Source of the DNA: an uncultured Eubacteriales bacterium
GTDB taxonomy: Bacteria > Bacillota > Clostridia > Oscillospirales > Acutalibacteraceae
Reading direction: 5' to 3'
DNA: 36,435 nucleotides
Assembly (NCBI GenBank): GCA_900317985.1
Contig: ONJD01000006.1
Coordinates: 1 to 36,435 of the forward strand
Below, piece after piece: positions 26,846 through 33,504 of the stretch. Both the position numbers and the translations under genes were made by a program. Under the pieces are notes generated by a model. That model made no database searches. It had not been told where the DNA came from and saw only the letters and a program-made list of their open reading frames with translations. How positions within the stretch are numbered: the stretch's first letter is position 1; each line of letters begins with the position of its first letter.

Positions 26846-28599
26846 GCCGGCCACACCTCCTCGAGGTCAACGGCGCAGACGTATTGCTGGTCCATCGTGA
26901 GGTCGATGTAAGACGCCAGCGAGAGTTCCGTCAGCGCCGCGAGCAGGTACTGCGGCGCCATGTCGATGCGGGCCGAAAAGTCTTCGTAGTAAAGCGGCTG
27001 ACCGTCCGGGTCCCGGAAGCAGTTCAGCACGACTCTCGCCTCCTGACTCAACTCGTTCACCGGTTTGAGCGGTGTGGCCGGTTCAGGCATTGGCGATCGA
27101 CCGGCAAAGCTTCCATGCGCCCCTCGGCCTTCTTCTGTGAGAAGAAGATCCGTGCCGGTTCGTGAGCTGTCAGAAGATGTTTTCTCGTTATTTTCTTCTG
27201 TCAGCTCATGCTCGTGCGGGTGGTCGCCGCGGCGGTAGGCGAACTCCGCGGAGGTGTAGGTGCGGAGTTCGGCGTCCCCGGCGGTGCGGTACGGACCCCA
27301 GCCGGGGTTCGGGTTCAGGGTGCCCGAACCGGCCAGGTCCGAGAGGGCAGCGGCGGGGAGCTCCCGGACGGAGGACGGGCCGCCGGGGCGCAGGCCGAGC
27401 TGGGCGCGGGCCTTCGCGACCATGGCGCGGGACAGCAGCGGTGGGAAGACCCCGGCGAGGTCAGTGATGTCCCGGGTCAGGTCCTCTTCGGAGACCTGGC
27501 CGGACGCCACGAGCGCAGCCGGCTCCAGGCCGTAGCTGCCCGCATATGCGGCGAGAACGTCCGCGGCGCAGCGGATGCCGACGCCGGTCTCGCGCTCCAG
27601 CAGTTCGCTCGTCCCGCGGAACGCGGACGACTTCAACGGTCGTTCGGGGTCGACGCCCGGGAAGAGCGGGACGAACACGTCGCGGTCGTATTCTTCCGCG
27701 TACTTCGACGTGATGAGGGACCCGCTCTTCACCGCCGCTTCGACCACGAGCGTGCCGACCGACATGCCGGCGATGATGCGGTTTCGCAGCGGGAAGCTTC
27801 CCTTGCTGCCGGGTTCGCCGGGCTCCATCTCCGAGAGCAGGAGCCCGTTGTGCGAGATGACCCGGCGCAGGTCCGCGTTCTGCTGCAGGTACCGCGTGCC
27901 GATGCCCGTGCCGAGAACGGCGACCGTGGGGCACCCGGCATTCAGCGCGCCGATGTGGCACGCGCTGTCGGTGCCGATGGCCCCGCCGCTGACGATCAGG
28001 AACCCGGCACGGGCGAGGCTGCCCGCCAGGTCGGACGCTGCACTGAGGCTCGAGAGGCGCGCATCCCGCGCGCCGACCATGGCGAAGGGCAGCGTGATGG
28101 GAGTGAGGAGGCGTAAATCGCCCAACGCATACAGAACGGCAGGACAGGTCGGGACCTCCCGGAGCAGCCAGGGGTAGTGCTCGTCCGAAGGGCAGATCGG
28201 CACGACGCCGGTGCACTCGCAGAGTTCCAGCGTCTCCTCCGCTTCCGCCAGCGACACTTTCCTCATCCGCTGCAACGTGCTTTCGGCGACCGGTCGTTTC
28301 TTTCTTGTGCGGGACTTTCCCCTTTCTCTCTGCCAGCCGGGCAACACTTCCTGCCCGTCCGCCCGCCAGCCGTCGCGCAGAATTCCACCGCGCGCCCCGG
28401 CCGAACGCGCTTCCTCACGCCCCCAGTCCTCCGACTCAGAAGGCGTCTCGCGCAGCAGATGTTCCCGCTCCCCCGGGTCCGCTTCGTACAGCGCCCGCAC
28501 ATCGCCCCCGAACGGCTCCAGCAGCCGCTCCAGGTTCGCGCCCTTCCCGGCCGCCCGCTGCAGCCAGACCCAGTACTTCATGTCTTCGTGAAATGTCAT
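26842..28599 (-). CDS. dprA: DNA-processing protein DprA/Smf, unusually long
   Basis: DprA loads RecA on incoming single-stranded DNA during transformation. Seen in 585 residues: an N-terminal helical region, then a Rossmann-like core (about 145-345) with MVGARDARLSSLSAA, FLIVSGGAIGTDSACHIGAL (family: SG-ARGID--AH), TVAVLGTGIGTRYLQQN, LLLSEMEPGEPGSKGSFPLRNRIIAGMSVGTLVVEAAVKSGSLIT and RDVFVPLFPG. The last ~70 residues resemble the winged-helix DprA_WH domain. Usual length is 280-380; here there is a ~60-residue basic insert near 60-120 and a ~170-residue low-complexity linker before the winged helix. The start ATG at 28597-28599 has GGAGGA 6 bases upstream. In other Firmicutes dprA is next to topA; here 12 kb lies between them. 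Confidence 0.92.
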   Translation of the reverse strand: MTFHEDMKYWVWLQRAAGKGANLERLLEPFGGDVRALYEADPGEREHLLRETPSESEDWGREEARSAGARGGILRDGWRADGQEVLPGWQRERGKSRTRKKRPVAESTLQRMRKVSLAEAEETLELCECTGVVPICPSDEHYPWLLREVPTCPAVLYALGDLRLLTPITLPFAMVGARDARLSSLSAASDLAGSLARAGFLIVSGGAIGTDSACHIGALNAGCPTVAVLGTGIGTRYLQQNADLRRVISHNGLLLSEMEPGEPGSKGSFPLRNRIIAGMSVGTLVVEAAVKSGSLITSKYAEEYDRDVFVPLFPGVDPERPLKSSAFRGTSELLERETGVGIRCAADVLAAYAGSYGLEPAALVASGQVSEEDLTRDITDLAGVFPPLLSRAMVAKARAQLGLRPGGPSSVRELPAAALSDLAGSGTLNPNPGWGPYRTAGDAELRTYTSAEFAYRRGDHPHEHELTEENNEKTSSDSSRTGTDLLLTEEGRGAHGSFAGRSPMPEPATPLKPVNELSQEARVVLNCFRDPDGQPLYYEDFSARIDMAPQYLLAALTELSLASYIDLTMDQQYVCAVDLEEVWPA

Positions 28600-28618
28600 G
28601 ATCTCTCCTCCTAACAAA

Positions 28619-28691
28619 CAAAAAGGAGCTACAAAGCAGGTTAAACTGACTTTGTAGCTCCGTATAACTTCTGGAACCGTAGCGTCTTATT
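28619..28691 (-). repeat. Copy A of a 73-bp direct repeat containing a terminator hairpin
   Basis: About 93% identical (5 mismatches, no gaps) to copy B at 29791-29863, at a constant 1172-base offset. It contains GGAGCTACAAAG...CTTTGTAGCTCC, a 12-bp stem followed on the minus strand by TTTTTG. This is a good intrinsic terminator for hicB, which ends a few bases upstream. The repeat runs well beyond the hairpin (TTCTGGAACCGTAGCGTC). Confidence 0.85.
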
Positions 28692-28698
28692 GATTTAT

Positions 28699-29100
28699 TT
28701 ATGTGGATGCTCTTGCAGCTTCCATCCTGGATACGATCGTTGTGTCGAGTTTGGTGTCGTTCATCGCCAAAAGGTAAAGGCAATACTGATTCATACTGAT
28801 GCCTGCTTCCCTGGCATGCTCTGCTAAAGATTTATGAAGTTCTCTTGGCAAGCGCAATTTGAACTGCCCGGAATAATCATCCAGAGACGCTGGCTCTTTA
28901 ACAATAATATTATCCTCTAAGGCAGCTTCCAGCCAAGTTTTCTTTGCATCCTCGGCCATCAGAAACAGTTCTTCCAAAGTGTCAGCATACGTTAGACAAC
29001 CCGGAAGATCCGGAAACGAAGCCACATAACCGCCTTCATCCGGATCAGGGGTGATTTCCATTTTATAAGGAAGCGCCATGTAGTATTCAAGATTCTTCAT
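28699..29100 (-). CDS. hicB: HicB-family antitoxin with ribbon-helix-helix domain
   Basis: A 133-residue antitoxin that binds and inhibits HicA and represses its own operon. Seen: N-terminal HicB fold YKMEITPDPDEGGYVASFPDLPGCLTYADTLEELFLMAEDAKKTWL (about 12-58), then a C-terminal RHH DNA-binding segment GQFKLRLPRELHKSLAEHAREAGISMNQYCLYLLA (about 82-116). The start at 29098-29100 is chosen for AAGGAG 9 bases upstream; a longer frame reaches 29124. It overlaps the hicA stop by 14 bases. The island has lower GC than the surrounding backbone genes, in line with transfer. Confidence 0.9.
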   Translation of the reverse strand: MKNLEYYMALPYKMEITPDPDEGGYVASFPDLPGCLTYADTLEELFLMAEDAKKTWLEAALEDNIIVKEPASLDDYSGQFKLRLPRELHKSLAEHAREAGISMNQYCLYLLAMNDTKLDTTIVSRMEAARAST

Positions 29101-29350
29101 CGATTTCCATCTCCTTTTGAACAATATCTCGAACCATTTTCACATATACTCTCTTCATAGGTTTACCGCGATGCGGTTTCGGTAATGTTATCGTTGGTGC
29201 ACCCTGTTTTCGAAAAGAATAGTGGCTACTACCTGATCGAGGTTGTTGACAACGATAGCCATAACGTTCCAAAATCCGTTTCAATTCTTCAAAACGGATA
29301 TCTTCTGCCAGTAAAAGAATTCGATTCAACAACTTATCCCATTGAGACAT
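29087..29350 (-). CDS. hicA: HicA-family mRNA interferase toxin
   Basis: A small (87-residue) toxin that cleaves mRNA. The HicA double-stranded-RNA-binding-like fold is seen in KRILERYGYRCQQPRSGSSHYSFRKQGAPTITLPKPHRGKP, with the conserved catalytic-site His in GSSHYSF. Length is within the family's range (60-90). The start ATG at 29348-29350 has AAGGAG 6 bases upstream. Just above it is a near-perfect promoter, TTGACA-N17-TATAAT. hicB overlaps its 3' end, and a second HicB-like gene lies upstream. Confidence 0.9.
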   Translation of the reverse strand: MSQWDKLLNRILLLAEDIRFEELKRILERYGYRCQQPRSGSSHYSFRKQGAPTITLPKPHRGKPMKRVYVKMVRDIVQKEMEIDEES

Positions 29351-29364
29351 TTTATTCTCCTTTC

Positions 29365-29393
29365 ATTATAAATGGTGTCATATACGGTGTCAA
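29365..29393 (-). promoter_or_regulatory. Consensus promoter in front of hicA, with GGTGTCA repeats
   Basis: Minus strand: -35 TTGACA (29388-29393), 17-base spacer, -10 TATAAT (29365-29370). On the plus strand the spacer holds GGTGTCATATACGGTGTCA, two GGTGTCA repeats 12 bases apart. These could bind the RHH antitoxin. Predicted transcription would begin at about 29356-29360, inside the hicA ribosome binding site. Confidence 0.6.
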
Positions 29394-29406
29394 TTGACCA
29401 GTCTTT

Positions 29407-29763
29407 TTATTCTCCCAGCTTCTCTTTAATTGCCTCAACAACCAAATCTTCCAGTGTTTGATCGTGCTTGATTGCATAAAGAAAAGCCTTTTGGTAAAGA
29501 TCCTTTCCCAGTTGAATATCCCAGCTTTCTTTTTCCGGAACTTCGATAGGAATTCCATCTTCTTCACTAGACTCTAAATAAAAATCCAGCATTTCACGAA
29601 AATCCTTTTCCAGCTCTTCAGGGTCTGCACCCTCATATGAAATCAGGGACCGGATTCCCAAAACCTTTCCGTAAAACAGTCGATCTGTATGCGAATACGA
29701 AATGGATCCTTCATAGTCTCTATACAAAAGTTTATTGTCAAATTCAGTGCTCTTGAACTCCAC
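29407..29763 (-). CDS. Second HicB-family antitoxin-like protein
   Basis: About 118 residues. The core, YRDYEGSISYSHTDRLFYGKVLGIRSLISYEGADPEELEKDFREMLDFYL, matches the HicB family. The C-terminal SWDIQLGKDLYQKAFLYAIKHDQTLEDLVVEAIKEKL is probably a ribbon-helix-helix. The start is set at GTG 29761-29763, because AAAGGGGGTGA (close to the perfect anti-SD complement) lies about 5 bases upstream; the GTG at 29772 would sit on top of it. No toxin gene precedes it. It is followed after 56 bases by hicA-hicB, so one toxin is flanked by two antitoxin-like genes. It may be an orphan antitoxin or a second control on HicA. Confidence 0.8.
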   Translation of the reverse strand: MEFKSTEFDNKLLYRDYEGSISYSHTDRLFYGKVLGIRSLISYEGADPEELEKDFREMLDFYLESSEEDGIPIEVPEKESWDIQLGKDLYQKAFLYAIKHDQTLEDLVVEAIKEKLGE

Positions 29764-29790
29764 GATTCTCACCCCCTTTCTCTAATAAAA

Positions 29791-29863
29791 CAAAAAGGAG
29801 CTACAAAGCAGGTTGATCTGACTTTGTAGCTCCGTGTATCTTCTGGAACCGTAGCGTCCTATT
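29791..29863 (-). repeat. Copy B of the 73-bp direct repeat
   Basis: Same element as 28619-28691, same orientation, here after the 174-residue membrane-protein gene and before the HicB-like gene. It also makes an intrinsic terminator (12-bp stem plus T-run on the minus strand). With copy A it brackets the whole toxin-antitoxin island of about 1.1 kb. Confidence 0.85.
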
Positions 29864-29900
29864 CGGTTTTTTGGCGATTCGCTTCTGCCGTTCGCAATGC

Positions 29901-30425
29901 TTACAGCATAATGTTCGCGCCGTCGGGCTGTACCACCGGGATCAGTTCGGCGGCGGGGAACCATTCAGACGGGTGTTCCGGCGCGCCGACGATGAGCAGC
30001 TGCCGGGACTTGTCGAACACGGTGCGGAACAGCTGTTCCGCGTTCCCGGGAAGCGAGAACATATGGTTCGACACAACAAGGATGGGTTCCGCCATGCCCC
30101 GCTCTTTCGGGATCCACACCTTAGCCCAGTATACCGTCTTCCCCGGCGAGAGGTCCACAGTGGCAAGGGGCTTGCCAAACAGGTCGAAACCCGTCACCCG
30201 GTCGCCGTCTAACACGGCGCGGTTCCAATCGCGGAAGTCCCGCTCCTGAAGCCCCCGGACAAAGGAGTAAATGAAGTAGACCGCCAGTCCCATCAGCAGG
30301 ATGCTCGCGGTCGAGCTCCGCCAGGTGGCGATTGTGAACACCAGCTGGGCCGTCATGCCGATCGTTCCCACGATGACGAGGGTCAGGAACCCCCGAAACA
30401 CCCGGTAAAAACTGCGTGTCTGCAT
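29901..30425 (-). CDS. Small membrane protein of unknown function
   Basis: 174 residues with two predicted membrane helices near the N-terminus (about 12-34, FLTLVIVGTIGMTAQLVFTIA; and 39-58, ASILLMGLAVYFIYSFV). A soluble domain of ~115 residues follows (VTGFDLFGKPLATVDLSPGKT, then AEQLFRTVFDKSRQLLIVGAPEHPSEWFPAAELIPVV). This layout resembles small PH-like/YcxB-like membrane proteins, but I cannot assign a family. GGAGG stands 5 bases before the ATG at 30423-30425. It follows the trmH-type gene by 25 bases, so they are likely co-transcribed, and ends at the repeat B terminator. Confidence 0.75.
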   Translation of the reverse strand: MQTRSFYRVFRGFLTLVIVGTIGMTAQLVFTIATWRSSTASILLMGLAVYFIYSFVRGLQERDFRDWNRAVLDGDRVTGFDLFGKPLATVDLSPGKTVYWAKVWIPKERGMAEPILVVSNHMFSLPGNAEQLFRTVFDKSRQLLIVGAPEHPSEWFPAAELIPVVQPDGANIML

Positions 30426-30450
30426 ACGTTCCTCCTGTTCGCGATTGACG

Positions 30451-31290
30451 TCACCGGACCATTTCCCACATCAGTATAGCACCGGCGGCTGCGGCGTTCA
30501 AGGACTCGGCCCGGCCCGCCATCGGGATGGTCACCCGCTCCGCGCAGGCCGTCATCGTCTCCGGCGTCACACCGTTTGCCTCGTTCCCGACCACGCACAA
30601 AACCTTGCCGGAGAAGTCGGCCTCTGTCACCGGCACGGCATCCGCCGCCGGCGTGGAAGCGTAGGTCTTGAAGCCCAGAGCCTCGGCTTTTTCGAGCAGG
30701 GAAAGGACAGGCTCACTGCCCTCGCGCGAAGCGTCCACCACTTCCACCGGCAGCCGCAGCAGCGCGCCCATCGACGCGCGCAGCGCTTTCGGCGCGTACA
30801 CATCGCAACCGCCGGAGACCAGCAGGCCGGAGATGCCCAGCGCTTCCGCCGTCCGGGCGATGGCGCCCAGGTTCGCGGGGTCCTGAACGTTCTCGAGCAG
30901 AAGAAGCTTGGTGGCAGACACGTCTGTCTCCGAGGCAGGAGCACCCGTCGCCGGAGCACGTTCCAGCAGCGAAGCCGGCGCCGCCATCCGCACCACGCAG
31001 CACACGCCCTGGGGCGTCCGCGTGTCGGACAGTTTCTCCAAAACGGCATCGTTCACCAAAAACACTTCATCGGAACACGCGACCAGCGCCTCATACTCCG
31101 CCCCGTGCTTCGCACAGAACTCCTCACTCACGAACAGTTCCGCGCACCGCAACCCGGAGCGCACCACGTCCATGCAAAGCCGCAGCCCTTCGAGCACAAA
31201 CAGGCCCTGCTCCCGCCGGGCCTTCGCGGAAGATGTAAGCTTCGCCGCCGCCTTCACTCGTTCATTTTTCACACTTGTAATGGTTTCCAT
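30451..31290 (-). CDS. TrmH/SpoU-family RNA 2'-O-methyltransferase
   Basis: 279 residues. The N-terminal part (METITSVKNERVKAAAKLTSSAKARREQGLFVLEGLRL) is the SpoU substrate-binding domain. The C-terminal SPOUT knot shows the three family motifs: LLLENVQDPANLGAIARTAEALGISGLLVSGGCD, VLCVVGNEANGV and VTIPMAGRAESLNAAAAGAILMWEM. It uses SAM to methylate the ribose of rRNA or tRNA; the specific target cannot be told. A SpoU-type gene next to infC-rpmI-rplT is common in Clostridia. The start ATG at 31288-31290 has AAGGAG 6 bases upstream. Confidence 0.92.
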   Translation of the reverse strand: METITSVKNERVKAAAKLTSSAKARREQGLFVLEGLRLCMDVVRSGLRCAELFVSEEFCAKHGAEYEALVACSDEVFLVNDAVLEKLSDTRTPQGVCCVVRMAAPASLLERAPATGAPASETDVSATKLLLLENVQDPANLGAIARTAEALGISGLLVSGGCDVYAPKALRASMGALLRLPVEVVDASREGSEPVLSLLEKAEALGFKTYASTPAADAVPVTEADFSGKVLCVVGNEANGVTPETMTACAERVTIPMAGRAESLNAAAAGAILMWEMVR

Positions 31291-31339
31291 AGAAACTCCT
31301 TATAAAACAGGTTCACAAATTCTGCTCCCATTGTAACAT

Positions 31340-31369
31340 AAAAAGAGCCCCGGACAAACCGTCCGGGGC
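31340..31369 (-). terminator. Terminator of the infC-rpmI-rplT operon
   Basis: Perfect 9-bp stem GCCCCGGAC/GTCCGGGGC (31347-31355 with 31361-31369), 5-base loop, then T-run on the minus strand (31340-31344). It lies about 60 bases after rplT. Confidence 0.88.
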
Positions 31370-31425
31370 AACACCTCCGCACTCTTGCACGGGGGCAAAA
31401 TCTTTCGTCAGTAAATCGCCAACGC

Positions 31426-31782
31426 TTACTTCAGCGCAGCCTTCGCCTGCTCGGTGAGAGCGGTGAATGCGGCGGGGTCGGAAATGGCGATTTCGGAGAG
31501 CATCTTCCGGTTGAGGTCGATGCCGGCCTTCTTGAGACCGTTGATGAACGTGGAGTAGTTCATGCCGTTCTGCTTGCAGGCGGCGGAGATACGGGTGATC
31601 CAGATTCTGCGGAAGTCACGTTTCTTCTGCTTTCTGCCGATGTAGGCATAGTTGCCGGACTTCATGACCGCTTCTTTCGCGGTGCGGAACAGCTTGGACT
31701 TGCCACCGTAGTAGCCCTTCGCCAGCTTCAGGGTTTTATTTCTTCTCTTGCGAGTCATCATAGCGCCTTTAACACGTGCCAT
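31426..31782 (-). CDS. rplT: 50S ribosomal protein L20
   Basis: 118 residues of normal length. [26 protein letters not shown] and the [52 protein letters not shown] blocks are definitive. It is an assembly-initiating 50S protein; in Firmicutes and E. coli L20 also represses its own operon through the leader RNA. GGAGG lies upstream of the ATG at 31780-31782. It is third in infC-rpmI-rplT. Confidence 0.99.
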   Translation of the reverse strand: MARVKGAMMTRKRRNKTLKLAKGYYGGKSKLFRTAKEAVMKSGNYAYIGRKQKKRDFRRIWITRISAACKQNGMNYSTFINGLKKAGIDLNRKMLSEIAISDPAAFTALTEQAKAALK

Positions 31783-31814
31783 GGGTAATTACCTCCGTTT
31801 AATTAGTTGTCGGC

Positions 31815-32012
31815 TTATTTATAAGGAATAAGTCTCTTGATCTGCTTCTGGTTGGTCTTGTCCGCGACCGTCTGTTTCCGAAGGTTTCTTTTGCGCTTCG
31901 TGTTCTTCTTGGTCAGGATGTGGGACTTGTTGGCATGCGCGATCTTCGGCTTACCATTCTTGGACATCTTAAAGCGTTTTTTGGCGCCAGAGTGTGTCTT
32001 GATTTTCGGCAT
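31815..32012 (-). CDS. rpmI: 50S ribosomal protein L35
   Basis: 65 residues, basic. [31 protein letters not shown] is the L35 N-terminus, and the C-terminal QIKRLIPY is also typical. Ribosome binding site GGAGG sits 8 bases before the ATG at 32010-32012. It lies between infC and rplT as in nearly all bacteria. Confidence 0.99.
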   Translation of the reverse strand: MPKIKTHSGAKKRFKMSKNGKPKIAHANKSHILTKKNTKRKRNLRKQTVADKTNQKQIKRLIPYK

Positions 32013-32053
32013 TGTTATATCCTCCTAAGTTTTATTGACGGTTTTGTGGCGAT

Positions 32054-32659
32054 TTACTCCGACTTCTCAGCCGGTGCATCGCCCTTCGGAGCCTGCTGTT
32101 TCTGGGGTTTCTTGCCCTTCTTCGGCGGCTTCGCGTTGTTGGCGGCGATGAACATGAGCATCTGACGGCCTTCGAGCTTCGGCTGCTTTTCGACCGTGCC
32201 GTATTCGCTGACGGCTTCGGCAAACTTCTCCATGTTGACTTTACCGGCTTCCGGGTGGGCCATTTCACGGCCGCGGAAGCGGATGGAGACCTTGACCTTG
32301 TTACCGGCTTTCAGGAACTTGATGGCGTTGTTCACCTTGGTATCAAAGTCGTGTTTGTCGATTTTCAGAGACAGGCGCACTTCCTTGAGTTCGACCGTGT
32401 GCTGGTTCTTGCGCGCTTCCTTCTCACGCTTCGTCTGCTCGAATTTGTACTTGCCGTAGTCCATGATCTTGCACACCGGCGGTTTCGCCTGCGGTGCGAC
32501 CTTGACCAGGTCCAGGTTTTTCTCTTCGGCAATACGCAGCGCGTCGCGGGAAGACATGATGCCCAGCTGTTCACCGTCTGCGGAAATGACGCGGACTTCT
32601 TTGTCACGGATGGCTCCGTTGATTTCAGTCTTGTCGCGGTTGTCTCGATTGTTAGCTAT
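32054..32659 (-). CDS. infC: Translation initiation factor IF-3, probable non-ATG start
   Basis: IF-3 binds the 30S subunit and checks start-codon pairing. EINGAIRDKEVRVISADGEQLG, LDLVKVAPQAKPPVCKIMDYGKYKFEQ and IRFRGREMAHPEAG are definitive. The C-terminus carries a Lys/Pro/Gln-rich tail (KPPKKGKKPQKQQAPKGDAPAEKSE) longer than most. No ATG or GTG is well placed. GGAGG (32669-32673) lies 9 bases from ATA (32657-32659) and only 3 from TTG (32663-32665), so ATA is the best start by spacing. A rare start is known for infC in other bacteria and lets IF-3 limit its own synthesis. The TAA stop lies inside a GGCGATTTAC motif copy. Confidence 0.93.
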   Translation of the reverse strand: MANNRDNRDKTEINGAIRDKEVRVISADGEQLGIMSSRDALRIAEEKNLDLVKVAPQAKPPVCKIMDYGKYKFEQTKREKEARKNQHTVELKEVRLSLKIDKHDFDTKVNNAIKFLKAGNKVKVSIRFRGREMAHPEAGKVNMEKFAEAVSEYGTVEKQPKLEGRQMLMFIAANNAKPPKKGKKPQKQQAPKGDAPAEKSE

Positions 32660-32684
32660 GTTCAAGCACCTCCAAACAATTAAC

Positions 32685-32714
32685 AAAAAGCGGATCGAAC
32701 AAAGTTCGATCCGC
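32685..32714 (-). terminator. Attenuator in the infC leader
   Basis: Perfect 11-bp stem GCGGATCGAAC/GTTCGATCCGC (32690-32700 with 32704-32714), 3-base loop, followed on the minus strand by TTTTT (32685-32689). It ends about 12 bases before the infC ribosome binding site and well after the promoter, so readthrough must be regulated. L20-dependent leader attenuation of this operon is known in Bacillus; whether the same RNA fold applies here needs a covariance-model search. Confidence 0.7.
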
Positions 32715-32824
32715 AATAAGGCAATTTCACGCACCGCCTCGTCGGGCGATGTGTCTGCGTTATTGACCCGGGACCTGCGGTCCGCAAGGTGAGAACGAAC
32801 TAGTTCTGCTTTGTTTGCTCATAG

Positions 32825-32853
32825 AATATACCACCTGAAAAGTGGCTTGTCAA
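32825..32853 (-). promoter_or_regulatory. Promoter of infC-rpmI-rplT
   Basis: Minus strand: -35 TTGACA (32848-32853), 17-base spacer, -10 TATATT (32825-32830). The leader to the infC start is about 160 bases and contains the attenuator. Confidence 0.72.
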
Positions 32854-32862
32854 CGACTTTTT

Positions 32863-33480
32863 TTACTTCCGCCAGATGATGTGGTCCTCAATGAGGATGG
32901 CTCTACATGGGGCGGCTTCGAGGCCGTCGAGTTTCACCGGCGGCGCGAAGAGGAAGTAGTCTCCGCCGCGGTTCAGGCCGGAGAGATCGAGGCCTTCAAG
33001 GAGCGCGGTGCCGGCACCGAGGAGCGCGCGGTGGAACGCGGCCTCGTTCTTGCCGCCGTGGGCAAGGCCCTCATAGCCGAGGAGCTGGTAGCCGAGCGCG
33101 GCGACATCGTCGGCGGCTCCGGCGAAGAATTCGAAGTCTCCGTGGCAGCGCAGGATGACGCGGTCCGAGAAGCGCGGGAAGTACCGTTCGATCTCGCGGC
33201 CGGTGAGCGGTCCCGGCGGGATGTCCACGACCGTGACCGGTCCGATGAACTTCTCGAGGGGCAGGTCCGTCACCGTCTTGTAAAAGTCCGGGTCCTCCAT
33301 CTGGCTGAAGACGTGCGACGGCGCGTCGACATGCGTGCCGGAGTGCAGGCACGCGTACAGCGCGGTCACGTCGAACTCGTCGTCGTTGTCGAGGCGCCGA
33401 ATGGCGTGGACCCGCGGTTCCGGGTCGCCGGGGTAGACTTCCGCCCGCAGCAGGTCAGAAGAGATGTCGATAATGTTCAT
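32863..33480 (-). CDS. Cyclase/kynurenine-formamidase family hydrolase
   Basis: 205 residues. The metal-binding signature HSGTHVDAPSH is at 46-56, as in the cyclase family (kynurenine formamidase KynB, polyketide cyclases). The core GPVTVVDIPPGPLTGREIE and the C-terminal block are consistent. Members hydrolyse amide or ester bonds or lactonise, using divalent metals; no other kynurenine gene is in view, so the substrate is open. It lies 24 bases after the 538-residue gene and is the last gene before the infC promoter, which begins right after its stop. GGGAG precedes the ATG at 33478-33480. Confidence 0.85.
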   Translation of the reverse strand: MNIIDISSDLLRAEVYPGDPEPRVHAIRRLDNDDEFDVTALYACLHSGTHVDAPSHVFSQMEDPDFYKTVTDLPLEKFIGPVTVVDIPPGPLTGREIERYFPRFSDRVILRCHGDFEFFAGAADDVAALGYQLLGYEGLAHGGKNEAAFHRALLGAGTALLEGLDLSGLNRGGDYFLFAPPVKLDGLEAAPCRAILIEDHIIWRK

Positions 33481-33504
33481 GCGAGGCTCCCTTCAAAGCT
33501 CAGT

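Noticed and set aside
26607..26870. 87-codon frame overlapping the end of dprA
   Set aside because: It shares the same DNA as the better-supported 74-codon ORF with the ATGA overlap. The product is Arg/Pro/Glu low complexity with no ribosome binding site.
28619..29863. Insertion sequence ends flanking the toxin-antitoxin genes
   Set aside because: The flanking 73-bp repeats are direct, not inverted, and no transposase is present. They contain terminator hairpins.
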